From positions 2,852,001-2,916,000 of the forward strand of contig OX337238.1 of assembly GCA_946965045.2 (NCBI GenBank): a stretch of 64,000 bases of DNA, given 5' to 3'. Shown here piece after piece: positions 1 through 10,360 of this stretch. Origin of the DNA: Epithemia pelagica (Eukaryota; Bacillariophyta; Bacillariophyceae; Surirellales; Surirellaceae). The notes beneath the pieces were generated by a model, which saw only the letters and a list, made by a program, of their open reading frames with translations, was not told the DNA's origin and made no database searches. How positions within the stretch are numbered: the stretch's first letter is position 1; every line of letters starts with the position of its first letter. The translations under genes and the position numbers were made by a program.

Positions 1-596
1 ATTCGGTTTGCGCAAGTAAGCAATCGTAGTACTTTCTGCGTTCATTGTCACCGTCCGACAAAATCCTTAACACCTTTCTCAACTCATTGTAAAAGGTCCA
101 AGGCTGTTGTGTTTTCGCAAATGCCGGCAACAAGCCAGTGAGCGAACAAACTGGTCTGCAGACAAGTATGGTATTGTTGGTCGCAAAGCAACCTTTCTTC
201 ATATATAGGTGACGAGAAAGCGAACGAACCCGACCAAAGTTGACAGAAAGATGTTATCCACATGCGGTTCGTTTGAGTCAAACTACTAGTGTTCGCGGAG
301 AGAGATTGGATATTCCAGAATGACAACTGGCACCCAAATTGGCCGTTGTGAATGCAACTGGCCCTTGCCGTGATGCAAGTCGTGAACAAACCGAGTTGCC
401 CTGCGCGTGACATAGCATGCCTCCAGTTGTCGCCTTGATGAACTAGGGTTGGTGACCCCACTCTTCAACTCCATGTGACAAAAGATCGTCCTGGCAATTC
501 GCATGGACATGGCCGAGAACCGTTGGTCTTTTTGAATCAAGGGGCCTTTCAGGCATGTCAATACGTGGAACGAGAGGTGAACCACACGCCAGTGCT
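1..596. repeat. Segmental duplicate of 6731-7326
   Basis: These 596 bases match 6731-7326 at every point compared, then the two copies part abruptly after the shared AGTGCT. Diverged versions lie at about 36,240-36,840 and 44,450-45,020. In those places this sequence is the distal part of the spacer after a Kelch gene of the K2/K9/K11 type, so another Kelch gene probably lies just left of the window. I see no convincing gene: the short open frames on both strands change from copy to copy. Confidence 0.9.
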
Positions 597-1814
597 CTCT
601 TTTTTCGTCCTCGTCTCTTTTCGACGCCCTTTTACAGTTCGCATCGCAGTCCTACACCCTACACTGACTTCTGTACTACTTTTATCTCATTGGAAGGCAT
701 CCGAGTCCCGAGTCCGAATTACTATACTCGAACCTCCGATTCCGATCCCGTCTGAGACGCCCGCGACTCGACATAAAAAATGAATCCCCGTCTGTCCGAG
801 TCACGGATGTCACGGGCCAACAAAAAAAAGAGGCATTGTTATTATTTTCTCTGCTTTGGCCTGGTAGTCGCACTAAAGATCCACCATCCTTTTTTGTTGG
901 CAGAATCACCATGACGACCTACGGACAAAACGACGGCCCACACACATTCGCACACGTTTCCAGTGTGTTTGTTGTGTCAAGAATGATGATGATGATCGAG
1001 TGATGGCGGAAATCCTCCAGACACACTCCGATGAACAGCACTCTCCAAACGGCATGACGGATGATTTGCGCAGAGAATGGTTCCTTTTTTGGGAGGATGA
1101 TGCCAGCCACGAAACTCTCATCCTGTCGTAGTCCCTAGTCCCCGGAACCCTCGTTGCTGAATTTCGCGGGTCCTTTTTGGGCCACTATATAATACATGAG
1201 GATGATACCCAGCACGAAACGCCGCCATGAATCTCTTAACCAATTATCCTCGAACCAAACCAAAATAAAACAAAACCATGGAGCCACATTCACAACCACA
1301 ACCACAAGGACGAGGACTACACAATGCTGCTAATACAAAAGGCAGCAAGAGACTAGCATTCTACCATTACCATTGGCACTGTTTCGCAACGACTTGTTGA
1401 GTTGCGACACTGCTCGTGCCACACAGTGAGGAGAGAACGAGCGATGATGAGGCTAATGATTGAACCATGAGCTCACAAAGAAGAGAGAACCAAAGTCGCT
1501 GTCTCAACGTGGAAGCTCCTAGCATTCGCGTTTGCCAGTGTGGGACAACCGTGTGTGATCGATGATTGGATTGGAACCTATGGATTTGGCCCATTTCGTT
1601 GCGCATGGAGGAGGATAGAGCGTTTGGCTGTGATGCTGATGTATTGTACAAACAGCCAGAAGGAATTTGAAAAGTGCCTCAAGACTGTAACGGACAAGTA
1701 CTGCTAACTTACCAATATACAGTGGCAAAGGGGTTCCAGTGAGGCCACGCGTTCTTCGAAATGGTCAGTGTATTCGTGGAATCTCTGGATTTGTGCCGAA
1801 GCAGTTATTTTCGT
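597..1814. other. Spacer upstream of K1
   Basis: This non-coding spacer matches 40,620-41,667 plus 42,379-42,690 and, more loosely, the spacers before K5, K8 and K14. It holds a conserved GC-rich stretch (about 700-830), a TATA-like TATATAA at 1186-1192 that recurs in all sister spacers, and near its end the shared tract leading to the hairpin module. The left edge at 597 is a sharp junction with a different spacer family. No open frame is preserved across the copies, so I call no gene. Confidence 0.6.
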
Positions 1815-1908
1815 GGATGGTTTTGGACCCGTTCATCTGTCCAAGGTCATCCATCCGATGACTCAAAGAAGGATGGTTTTGGACGTGTTCATCTGTCCAA
1901 GGCCATCC
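1815..1908 (+). promoter_or_regulatory. Tandem 38-nt hairpin modules upstream of K1
   Basis: There are two copies, 1815-1852 and 1871-1908. Each reads GGATGGTTTTGGAC, a 10-nt loop, then GTCCAAGG followed by TCATCC or CCATCC. As RNA the arms pair over 14 bp if G-U pairs are allowed. The second copy ends 200 nt before the K1 ATG. The same module recurs before nearly every Kelch gene at a similar distance, often as two copies about 52-57 bp apart. It could be a protein-binding inverted repeat in the promoter or a 5'-UTR hairpin; the sequence does not decide. Confidence 0.65.
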
Positions 1909-2108
1909 ATCCGAGGATATACGACCATGATTCAAATCGCCGCGTAGAGGTGCGTCCGTCGTTGCTGCCGTCTTTGGTTCCTGCTTTGGTGTGAAAGGTC
2001 CAAAATATTCAGTCCATTTTGTTCGGAGTCCATTTTCGTATTTTTTTGAGGAGAAAGACGAAACTCTGAGGTCCATTCCTTGGTGTTGTCATAAAATCTG
2101 CAAGTACC

Positions 2109-3320
2109 ATGACGACTACACAGCAACAGCATGCAAACCAATCGGGGGTTGGCTTTCTCAACATTAATAATAACAGTAACGAGCCACATTGGAATACCAG
2201 TGACTGGCCAACCCTTTTGGGTGGGTGGCGTCGGTGGCATGCATCGGCTGTGCTCGACCATCCCGACCAGGATAACACTGCACAGACGGTTGTAGTTTTG
2301 GGAGGAGACAAACAAGGTCAAGGCTTTACCAACTCAGTTCTGCTGATGAATCTGGCAGAAAAAACTAAGCAATGGCGCGAAGGACCGCCATTAAACCGCA
2401 ACCGAGCCTATCATGCTGCGGTGATTTGTAACGGAGGAGTTTACGTTATCGGAGGACACAATGGAAGTTCACGTTTGGATAGTATCGAACGGATTGATGT
2501 CGAAAATTTGTGTTCCGAATCCATGGAAAGCTCTACCAGCAACCAATGGAAGACTGTGACTTGTCGATTATCTACGAGAAGAAATGAATGTTCGGCTGTT
2601 GTCGTGCACAATCGCTATATTGTCGTGATCGGTGGATCCAACGGAAACTTTTTGTCGTCGGTTGATATAATCGATACAGCTATCGCAAGCAACCACACTG
2701 TGATTGTGGGACCATCCATGTCAGTTCCTTGTTGTGGTTGTGCAAGTGCTGTCATTGGTGATCGCATTTTTGTCGTTGGAGGCTACAATGGGCACAATGC
2801 AGAAGACATCAAATCAGTGGAGTACTTGGAGATTCCTGATCCTTCAGGCAATGAGACAATGACCACAGTAGGTGCAGTGTTTCCATCTTCATGCCGTTGG
2901 ACACGTCATGACCAACTCAATCTTTCCATCCAACGGTGGTTTCATGCAGTTGTAGCTGTTGGATCATGTCTGATTGTTATGGGTGGTCGCTTAGCAGCGG
3001 ACACTGCAGAAGTCTTGGATACTCGCCGAAACACACTTTCGACCTTACCCCAATTAAAAGGGTCACGTTATTCATGCAGTGCTGTGGTTCACTCGAGGGG
3101 AATTGCTGTGATTAGTGGATATGACAATACTTCTTGCGCGACACTCTCCTTGGTTGACAAGAATACGTGGTGTTTTCGTCGACTCACGGAGCAGGCGCCG
3201 AGTACAATCTTTGGGTCAAGAACAGACTCACTGCGATCTTCTCCAGGGCCTACTACATCATGGAAGGAGTCCGGTGAGCGCCGTAAGAAGAAGTTATCAA
3301 CTGGGAAAACTGAGACGTAA
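2109..3320 (+). CDS. Kelch-repeat protein K1
   Basis: This 403-residue protein has six Kelch repeats and is expected to fold as a six-bladed beta-propeller used for protein binding. The blade-marking Gly-Gly pairs are at residues 65-66, 115-116, 175-176, 224-225 and 292-293; the sixth repeat has Ser-Gly at 336-337. Conserved strands such as SVEYLEI (236-242) and EVLDT (301-305) follow variable loops. I see no signal peptide, membrane segment, BTB, F-box or other partner domain. The last 20 residues form a basic tail. The ATG was chosen because it and the preceding TCATAAAATCTGCAAGTACC are shared by most paralogues. The reading frame has no intron. The ligand and cellular role are unknown. Confidence 0.85.
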   Translation: MTTTQQQHANQSGVGFLNINNNSNEPHWNTSDWPTLLGGWRRWHASAVLDHPDQDNTAQTVVVLGGDKQGQGFTNSVLLMNLAEKTKQWREGPPLNRNRAYHAAVICNGGVYVIGGHNGSSRLDSIERIDVENLCSESMESSTSNQWKTVTCRLSTRRNECSAVVVHNRYIVVIGGSNGNFLSSVDIIDTAIASNHTVIVGPSMSVPCCGCASAVIGDRIFVVGGYNGHNAEDIKSVEYLEIPDPSGNETMTTVGAVFPSSCRWTRHDQLNLSIQRWFHAVVAVGSCLIVMGGRLAADTAEVLDTRRNTLSTLPQLKGSRYSCSAVVHSRGIAVISGYDNTSCATLSLVDKNTWCFRRLTEQAPSTIFGSRTDSLRSSPGPTTSWKESGERRKKKLSTGKTET

Positions 3321-4437
3321 AAAGTGTTAATTGAGAAATATAAATACTATGATTTAAACTCAGTCATTTACCAACATTCTGGGAGAAATGCACTCCACGT
3401 TGTGTAACACAAACGTGCGAAAGCAAACATAGTTCTAGAGAGCTCACTTCAAGCAATCACTTCGTGATGTTGCTACGATCCTGTGGCACAAGGAACGATC
3501 TGCTTTGTTGGACCCACTGCATTGAAGTGCATTGCAGAAGTCCCCGGAAAAGATTTTGTGCGTCCGGTCGGTTCTTCTCTAGATCTGATGCGTGTCCGCA
3601 GGTTTTGTGGAGGCCACTGTTCGACGCCCCACTTCGCCCGGCGTTGCGCCCGGGACGCGCCGGCGGATTCGCGCCATAATTTTTTAAAATCCACGTTGTC
3701 ATTGACAATGGGAAATGGGAGTGACAAAATGCCGTTCCGCTGTGGATTTGGCCATTGCAGCAATCTGTTTTGGATATCGTGTACGGGACGAGAAACTTGT
3801 TATGCAAGCCAGCAACAAGACGATCTGGAAGTGCTCTTAAATGGCCTCAAAGACTGAAAGGACAAATCAACTAACCAAGGTAGTAATAGGGAGACCACAA
3901 TGGCGACAAGCCATGGGCAAGAAAACTCCAGCAGCAAAACAAGGTCGTAACCACATAAAGGCCCAATTGAACATTCTCCTACGCCAGCACGACACCCTCT
4001 CCCGAATGATCAGGCTGCAGCAGTATAAACTGTTATCGGTCCATCTCCATCTCCTCTCACTTTCATCAGTTGGCATCTGATGATGAATCCTGATCCATAT
4101 CCTTTTCGTCTCTTGTTGGCAGAATCATCACCATCACAATGAACGAGACGGCCCACACATTTCGCACACGTACGTTTCCAGAGTGTTTGTGTCAAGGATG
4201 ATGCTAATGACAATCCAGAATCCAGACACTTTCAAGGACCCACGACCAGGAGGACACTGCTACTGTCAAGCAAATGAGCCACAACCAGCCAGCATCACAC
4301 ATACCGCGGTTCCGGAACGAGGCGTGCTGCTGGAATAAGGGCGAGACCTCTCTTGTGTCATAGGAGTGCGGGTGAGAACAATCGATTGTTAGAATAGGTT
4401 GGATAGATGCACTGCCGAGATTGTATTCACTTCTCCT
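3321..4437. other. K1 downstream spacer with M-family tail remnant
   Basis: The first part matches the 3' flanks of K5 and K8. On the minus strand the stretch around 3457-3560 resembles the end of the M family (a shared GGAACGATC block and a similar peptide end), so it is probably a decayed M tail. A GC-rich patch at about 3618-3680 (many CGCC/GGCG words) is followed by an AT-rich palindrome, and is shared with K8 but absent after K5. Small frames at 3483-3857 (+) and 3841-4080 (+) are open, but I cannot support them as genes. The block is repeated almost unchanged at 32,833-33,951. Confidence 0.5.
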
Positions 4438-4640
4438 ACCAATGCTCCTTGTGCGACACTCTCCTTGGTTGACAAGAATACATGGTGTTTTTGCCAAGTA
4501 TAATCGTTGGGTCAAGAACAGACTCACTGCGATCTACTCCAGGGCGTACTGCAACATGGAAGGAGTCTCATGAGCGCCCTAAGAAGAAGTCATCATCTGG
4601 CATAACTGAGACGAGGAAAATGTCAATTGAGCAGTATAAA
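4438..4640 (+). pseudogene. Kelch 3' relic (last ~65 codons)
   Basis: About 200 bp are clearly homologous to the end of the Kelch genes: the CTTGTGCGACACTCTCC strand, GACAAGAATAC, then AGAACAGACTCACTGCGATC and the GAGCGCCCTAAGAAGAAG tail. A small deletion after the Trp codon region and a lost stop codon break it, and nothing of the first five blades remains. A copy at 33,952-34,154 carries the same lesions, so the relic was present before that block was duplicated. Confidence 0.8.
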
Positions 4641-5040
4641 TAGTAGGAGTGAAACGCAGTCATGACAATGAGGGTTCGAACTGCTTTTGCTGTCAAGTGC
4701 ATTTACAAACATGCTGGGAGAAATGTATTTTCCATAATGACTGGAACGTTCCATTTGCCAAACTCACGACAATGCGGCTACAAAGGAACACGAAACCAGC
4801 AGCACAATTGACCAACAGCCCAACGAGCATACCGCTTTTGGGAGAAGGAAAAGGCGTTTGGCTGCGATGCTGGTGTATTGTGCAAAACAGCCAGAAGGAA
4901 TCTGAAGCTTGGCCTGACTGGAACCCTTTTGCCACCGTATCGTTGGAAGTGTTCGTCCGTTGCAGTCTTGAGGCCCTTTCCCCTCGAAATGGGATTGTCG
5001 GCGATCTTTGGTTTTGTGCGGGGGTGGCTTTTTCTTTCGT

Positions 5041-5078
5041 GGATGGTTTTGGACCCGTTCATCTGTCCAAGGCCATCC
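5041..5078 (+). promoter_or_regulatory. Hairpin module upstream of K2
   Basis: This is a single copy with arms GGATGGTTTTGGAC and GTCCAAGGCCATCC, ending 186 nt before the K2 ATG. Between module and ATG lies the common promoter tract (GTCCGTCGTTGCTG block, an A-run and the AGAGAAAGACGAAG block). Confidence 0.6.
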
Positions 5079-5264
5079 ATCCGAGAATGCAATGATTGAA
5101 ATCGCCACCGTGGAGGTGCGTCCGTCGTTGCTGCTGTCTTTCGTTCCGGTTTTGGTGTAAAAAAAAAAAGAATATTCAGTCCATCTCGTTCGGAGTCCAT
5201 TTTCGTATTGTTTTGAAGAGAAAGACGAAGGTCTGAGGTCAATTCCTGCGAGTTTGCAAGTACT

Positions 5265-6476
5265 ATGACGATGGAACTGCAACAGCAAGCAAAGCAATCT
5301 GGGCTTGCCTTTTTGGACAGTGACAATGACAGTCTTACGCCTCATTGGAATACCAATGACTGGCCTGCCCTTTTAGGTGGGTGGCGTGAGTATCATGCTT
5401 CAGTCGTGCTCGACCATCCCGAACTGGATGACAGGGCACAGACGGTTGTTGTTTTGGGAGGGAAGAAAAAAAATCAAGGGTTGACCAACTCAGTTCAGCT
5501 GATGAATTTGGCAGAAGAAAATAAGCAATGGCGGGAAGGACCGCCGTTGAACAGCAACCGAGCCTATCATGCTGCGGTGGTTTGTAGTGGAGGAGTTTAC
5601 GTGATAGGAGGAGACAGTGGAAGTTCACGCTTGGATAGTATCGAACGGATTGATGTTCAAAAGTTGTATTCCGAATCCATGGAAAGCTCTACCAGCAACC
5701 AATGGACGACCCTGACTTGTCGATTGTCGACGGCAAGAGATGAATGTTCGGCTGATGCCGTCCAAAATCGCTATATTGTCGTGATTGGTGGATCCAACGG
5801 ATACTGTTTGTCGTCGGTTGATATAATCGATACAGCTGCGCCAAGCAACCACACTGTGATTGTGGGACCATCCATGACAGTTCCTCGTTGTGGTTGTGCA
5901 AGTGCTGTCATTGGTGATCGCATTTTTGTTGTTGGAGGCTGCAATGGGCACTCTGGAGAAGATCTCAAATCAGTGGAGTACTTGGAGATTCATGAACCTC
6001 CAGGCAATGAGACAATGACCACAGCAGGTGCAGTGTTTCCATCCTCATGCCGTTGGACACGTCATGACCAGCTTGAGCTTTGCATGTCACGCTGTCAGCA
6101 TGCAGTTGTAGCTGTAGGATCATGTCTGATTGTAATGGGAGGCTACTTTGGCGTGGACACTGCAGAAGTCTTGGATACTCGCCGAAACACTGTGTCGACC
6201 TTTCCCCAATTATCAGGGCCGCGTTATATCTCCGATGCAGTGGTTCACTCGAGGGGAATTGCTGTGATTAGTGTAGATGATAATGCTTCTTGTGCGACAC
6301 TATCGTTGTTTGACAAGAATACGTGGTATTTTTGTCGACTCAGTGAGCAGCCGCCGAGTACAATCTTTGGGACAAGAACAGACTCACTGCGATCTGCTCT
6401 GGAAGCTACTACAGCATTGAAGGAGTTTGATGAACGCCCTAAGAAGATGTTATCAACTGGCAAAACTGAGACGTAA
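5265..6476 (+). CDS. Kelch-repeat protein K2
   Basis: 403 residues, same six-blade layout as K1. Distinctive loops are CNGHSGED after the blade-4 glycines, SRCQHAVVAV leading into blade 5 and YFGVDTAEV after the blade-5 glycines. In blade 6 the usual SG is replaced by SV (VISVDDN), so one conserved glycine is lost. The blade-3 tract (DAVQNRYIVVIGGSNGYC) is shared with K4 rather than with its closest relative K9, a sign of patchwork exchange. The first ATG (ATGACGATGGAACTG) is preceded by GCAAGTACT as in K9. The 3' flank resembles those of K9 and K11, not those of K1, K5 and K8. Confidence 0.85.
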   Translation: MTMELQQQAKQSGLAFLDSDNDSLTPHWNTNDWPALLGGWREYHASVVLDHPELDDRAQTVVVLGGKKKNQGLTNSVQLMNLAEENKQWREGPPLNSNRAYHAAVVCSGGVYVIGGDSGSSRLDSIERIDVQKLYSESMESSTSNQWTTLTCRLSTARDECSADAVQNRYIVVIGGSNGYCLSSVDIIDTAAPSNHTVIVGPSMTVPRCGCASAVIGDRIFVVGGCNGHSGEDLKSVEYLEIHEPPGNETMTTAGAVFPSSCRWTRHDQLELCMSRCQHAVVAVGSCLIVMGGYFGVDTAEVLDTRRNTVSTFPQLSGPRYISDAVVHSRGIAVISVDDNASCATLSLFDKNTWYFCRLSEQPPSTIFGTRTDSLRSALEATTALKEFDERPKKMLSTGKTET

Positions 6477-7976
6477 AAAGTGTTAATTGAGAAATACAAG
6501 TACTAGTAGTAAAACATAGTGATGCGAATGAGTTCTATAGGGTTGCTGTTTTCTGCACGGTCCTGTCCTCGTGTTGGCGTTAAAAGTGGTAGTGGTGTAT
6601 GGCCTGAAGCTGTCCTTGGCTTTTGTTGCAACGATATCTGTTTTAGAACCCGGCCCCTACATTGCATCGCAAAAATCACCACACCAATGGATACGAAATG
6701 CTCATCCTTTCCATGTTTTGCTGCTGCTCAATTCGGTTTGCGCAAGTAAGCAATCGTAGTACTTTCTGCGTTCATTGTCACCGTCCGACAAAATCCTTAA
6801 CACCTTTCTCAACTCATTGTAAAAGGTCCAAGGCTGTTGTGTTTTCGCAAATGCCGGCAACAAGCCAGTGAGCGAACAAACTGGTCTGCAGACAAGTATG
6901 GTATTGTTGGTCGCAAAGCAACCTTTCTTCATATATAGGTGACGAGAAAGCGAACGAACCCGACCAAAGTTGACAGAAAGATGTTATCCACATGCGGTTC
7001 GTTTGAGTCAAACTACTAGTGTTCGCGGAGAGAGATTGGATATTCCAGAATGACAACTGGCACCCAAATTGGCCGTTGTGAATGCAACTGGCCCTTGCCG
7101 TGATGCAAGTCGTGAACAAACCGAGTTGCCCTGCGCGTGACATAGCATGCCTCCAGTTGTCGCCTTGATGAACTAGGGTTGGTGACCCCACTCTTCAACT
7201 CCATGTGACAAAAGATCGTCCTGGCAATTCGCATGGACATGGCCGAGAACCGTTGGTCTTTTTGAATCAAGGGGCCTTTCAGGCATGTCAATACGTGGAA
7301 CGAGAGGTGAACCACACGCCAGTGCTTGCAGGGGCGGACAGTCGAGAACAACACCAAGGCATCCTTCTCCCGAATTCGAACAACCAGACAGAGTGTCCAA
7401 ACACTTTTATGTGTTGACCTATTGACACGATGCCATCACCAACGCCACGATAAGTTGTCATGGTCGAATCCCAGGGTCGAGAATGTACGCAAGAGACGAG
7501 ACTGTTCGACTATACTTCTCTGTTCGTTTTGGTCTTCTTCCACTTTACCATCACAACGAGAGACCAACGAAATCAACAAACATAAGTGACTGGAATTCAG
7601 TGGTCATTGCGTTGTTGTGTCGCCGCCTTTCGGCATTCCTCTCATGGATGAATCATTTTGTCTCTCTTCAAAGAAAAAGTGGCGTACGCGCCGACCGGCC
7701 CGCTTGCGCAACCTTGCCGACTGCCGACCGAAGATTCCCGTGAAAACTCGAAAGTTGTCTTGGAATCCGTGCGACTGATCATTCGTTCACGCGGGATTCA
7801 AACCGAAGCTTTTCAGTTTTTAGAAAAATCGAGACCAAACGACAGAAAGAAGAAGACTCTTGCTGTCAACTACAAGTCCATGTCATCGAAGCCTTTGATG
7901 CTTTGTTGTGATGGTCTTCCAGGTATTTGCCCTGAGGTATTTGTGCCGGTTGCATCTATATGGCTTTTTCTTTCGT
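6477..7976. other. Spacer between K2 and K3
   Basis: 6477-7326 is the downstream spacer type of K2, K9 and K11, and includes the 6731-7326 segment repeated at the left edge of the window. From about 7330 the sequence matches the long spacers before K10 (36,840 on) and K12 (45,030 on), including a conserved tract around 7660-7870. Small open frames exist on both strands, but none keeps its frame across the three copies. I recognise no gene here. Confidence 0.5.
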
Positions 7977-8014
7977 GGATGGTTTTGGACCCGTTGATCT
8001 GTCCAAGGTCATCC
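7977..8014 (+). promoter_or_regulatory. Hairpin module upstream of K3
   Basis: One copy with intact arms (GGATGGTTTTGGAC and GTCCAAGGTCATCC, pairing with G-U allowed) and a loop changed to CCGTTGATCT. It ends 224 nt before the K3 ATG. Confidence 0.6.
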
Positions 8015-8238
8015 AATGAAGAAGGACAATCGCCGCCGTGGAGGCGCGTCCGTCGTCGCTGCCGTCTTTGGTTCCTGCTTTGGTGTGAAAGGTCCAGAAC
8101 AATCGGTCGATCCGTTGATTCCTCGTTTGGAGCAGCGTCGTTCGTCGTTCAATACCGGCGGAAGCCATTATAATATTTTCTCCTTTAGAGAAGAAAGACG
8201 ATCCATTCCTTGGTGTTCCTATAAGATCTACAACAACC

Positions 8239-9360
8239 ATGACGATGACACTGCGACAGCAAGCACAGCAATCTGCGCTTTGCTTTGTGGACAGCAACAA
8301 TAACAGTGTTGCGCCTCATTGGAATAGGAATGATTGGCCTCCCCTTTTAGGTGGATGGCGTTGTTTGCATGCATCGGTTGTGCTTGACCATCCCGAACAG
8401 GATGACAATGCAAAGACGGTTGTAGTAATGGGAGGAAGACAATCTCAAGGCTACACCAACTCAGTTCTGCTGATTAATTTGGCAGATGAAAACAAACAAT
8501 GGCGGGAAGGACCGCCGTTGAACAGCAACCGAGCCAATCATGCCGCGGTGCTTTGTAGCGGAGGAGTTTATGTGATTGGAGGATGGAACGGAAGTTCAAC
8601 CTTTGATACTATTGAACGGATTGATGTTGACAATTTGTGTTCAGAATCAATGGAAAGCTCTACCAGCAACCAATGGACAACCTTGAATTGTCGATCTAGG
8701 GCAAGAAATCAATGCGCGGCTGTTGCAGTGCAAAATCGCTTTATTGTTGTGATTGGTGGTTCTCTCTGCGCAAACGATTTGGCGTCGGTTGATATAATCG
8801 ATACAGCTATCGAAAGCAACCACACTGTGATTTCGGGACCATCCATGACAGTTCCGCGGTCTGGTTGTGCATGTGCTGTCATTGGTAATCGCATTTTTGT
8901 TGTTGGAGGCCTAAGATGTTGGACAGCTCTCGCCTCAGTAGAGTATTTGGAGATTCATGATGCTTCAGGCAATGAGACAATGAACACAGCAAGCGCAGTA
9001 TTTCCATCCTCTTGCCGTTGGACACGTCATGACAAGCTCACTCTGTCCATCCGACGCAGTTTTCATGCAGTTGTAGCTTTTGGATCATGTCTGATTGTTA
9101 TGGGAGGTATGAGAGCTTGGACCACTGCGGAAGTCTTGGATACTTGTCGAAACACTGTGTGGACCCTTCCCCTATCAACATTGTGTCATTGTTCTTTCAG
9201 TGCTGTGGTTCACTCAAGAGGAATTGCACTGATTAGTGGAAGTTTAATTGCTTCTTGTGAGACACTGTCGTTGATTGACAAGAATACGTGGTGTTTTCGT
9301 CGACTCACTGAGCAGATGTCGAGTGCAATGTTTTCAAAACTCACTGTGATCAGCACTTAA
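8239..9360 (+). CDS. Kelch-repeat protein K3, short C-terminus
   Basis: 373 residues. It is the most divergent intact member together with K12: the blade-3 loop is SLCANDLASVD, the blade-4 loop LRCWTALASVEY is shorter than in the others, and the blade-5 loop is MRAWTTAEV. All six blades are present. The C-terminal basic tail is missing because a small deletion after the blade-6 region brings in TAA, so the protein ends FSKLTVIST. The downstream sequence still shows remnants of the normal tail (GAAGGAGTC, GAGCGC). The ATG is preceded by ATAAGATCTACAACAACC, as in K12. A broken AdhE fragment follows 100 bp downstream. Confidence 0.8.
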   Translation: MTMTLRQQAQQSALCFVDSNNNSVAPHWNRNDWPPLLGGWRCLHASVVLDHPEQDDNAKTVVVMGGRQSQGYTNSVLLINLADENKQWREGPPLNSNRANHAAVLCSGGVYVIGGWNGSSTFDTIERIDVDNLCSESMESSTSNQWTTLNCRSRARNQCAAVAVQNRFIVVIGGSLCANDLASVDIIDTAIESNHTVISGPSMTVPRSGCACAVIGNRIFVVGGLRCWTALASVEYLEIHDASGNETMNTASAVFPSSCRWTRHDKLTLSIRRSFHAVVAFGSCLIVMGGMRAWTTAEVLDTCRNTVWTLPLSTLCHCSFSAVVHSRGIALISGSLIASCETLSLIDKNTWCFRRLTEQMSSAMFSKLTVIST

Positions 9361-9459
9361 TACAGTAATGAAGGAGTCGAATGAGCGCAGAGCTGTCCAG
9401 TGAGAACCTATAAATTGTGCAAGTAGAACACGTTCATAAAAATAGAAAGTAGAAGTACA

Positions 9460-10292
9460 TTGTGGCAGCAATTCAAACCTGATATGATGCTTTGTCTTGG
9501 TGGCGGGTCTTCAATGGATGCGGCCAAGCATATTCGTGCGATGTACGAACATCCTAAATTGTCGCTGCAGGATGCAGTGGCCCGATTCCTGGAATTGCGA
9601 CAGCGTACATGTCCTTTCCCGGTCCTGGGATCGAACTTCCACTGTTCTCGTACCGTTTGACTCCCAACATCATTGCCATTATTGATTCTAATTTTTGCGA
9701 AAAGTTACCGCCAATCCTGATTGTCTACGCCGGTATCGATACCATTACGCAGGCTACCGAAACACTTGAGTCGGTGGCGGCCAATGATTTTACGCAGGAT
9801 CATAGACTTCGAACACTTCAGCTCTTGACTGATAATTTGGTGGATTCCTTTACTACGGGCAACTCCGACGCTCGCGATGCTGTTCATCACGGTGCTACCT
9901 TGGCTGGTTTGGCCTTTAGTAACAGCTTTTTGGGCATTGCGCACAGCTTGGCACATAAAATGGGAGCTGTGTTTCATCTTCCACATGAATTAGCATGTGG
10001 TATTGTGTTGCCTCACGTGATTCAATTCAACAGTTCGTTGACACCCACCCGCATGGGAGTCTTTCCAGGTTATGATTATCCAAAAGTACTGGAACAGTAT
10101 GCGACCATTGCTCGCCACTTAGGACTACTCCAGCAGGACGGCAAACCGCATACCAATACGGAACTCATGGAAGCGTACATTGCCAAATTATATGACATGT
10201 ATGATGCAATGAGTGTTCCCAAAACCTTTTTGGAAGCTTGATGTTCGGAAGAAGTGTTCTTGGATCAACTTGACGATATTGCACTACAATAA
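9460..10292 (+). pseudogene. Broken AdhE-type iron alcohol dehydrogenase, copy a
   Basis: Homologous to the C-terminal iron-dependent alcohol dehydrogenase half of bifunctional AdhE (acetyl-CoA/acetaldehyde to ethanol). It starts at the NAD-binding GGGSSMDAAK motif with no aldehyde dehydrogenase half. About 40 residues holding the usual TSGTGSE segment are missing, with a frameshift at that place. The later part (TPNIIAIIDS to SVPKTFLEA) is well conserved. Of the metal ligands, the Asp in GIDT and the His residues in SLAHKMG and FHLPHE remain, but the His of the THA motif is Gln here. A TGA at 10239-10241 (GGA in copy b) stops the frame, which then continues in frame to 10292. It cannot make an active enzyme. 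Confidence 0.85.
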
Positions 10293-10360
10293 GAACCCTT
10301 TTTTTGACTAAGAACTTGGACTAAAAGTTTAGGATTGCGAAGAATGCATCGTGCTGATAG

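Noticed and set aside
1815-1908. Hairpin module as a microRNA precursor.
   Set aside because: A 14-bp stem is too short for known precursors; kept as an unclassified regulatory element.
1765-2076. Minus-strand open frame over the hairpin tract, present before most Kelch genes (for example also 19317-19628, 63435-63746).
   Set aside because: Its start, end and frame change between copies (others are 79, 114 or 193 codons) and it runs through the promoter. It is open only because the spacer is conserved.
3483-3857. Plus-strand frame of 124 codons after K1.
   Set aside because: Broken after K5 and shifted after K8; overlaps a minus-strand frame over the same bases; no recognisable motif.
3841-4080. 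79-codon plus-strand frame, identical in the copy at 33355-33594.
   Set aside because: The identity is explained by the recent block duplication and says nothing about selection; no family resemblance.
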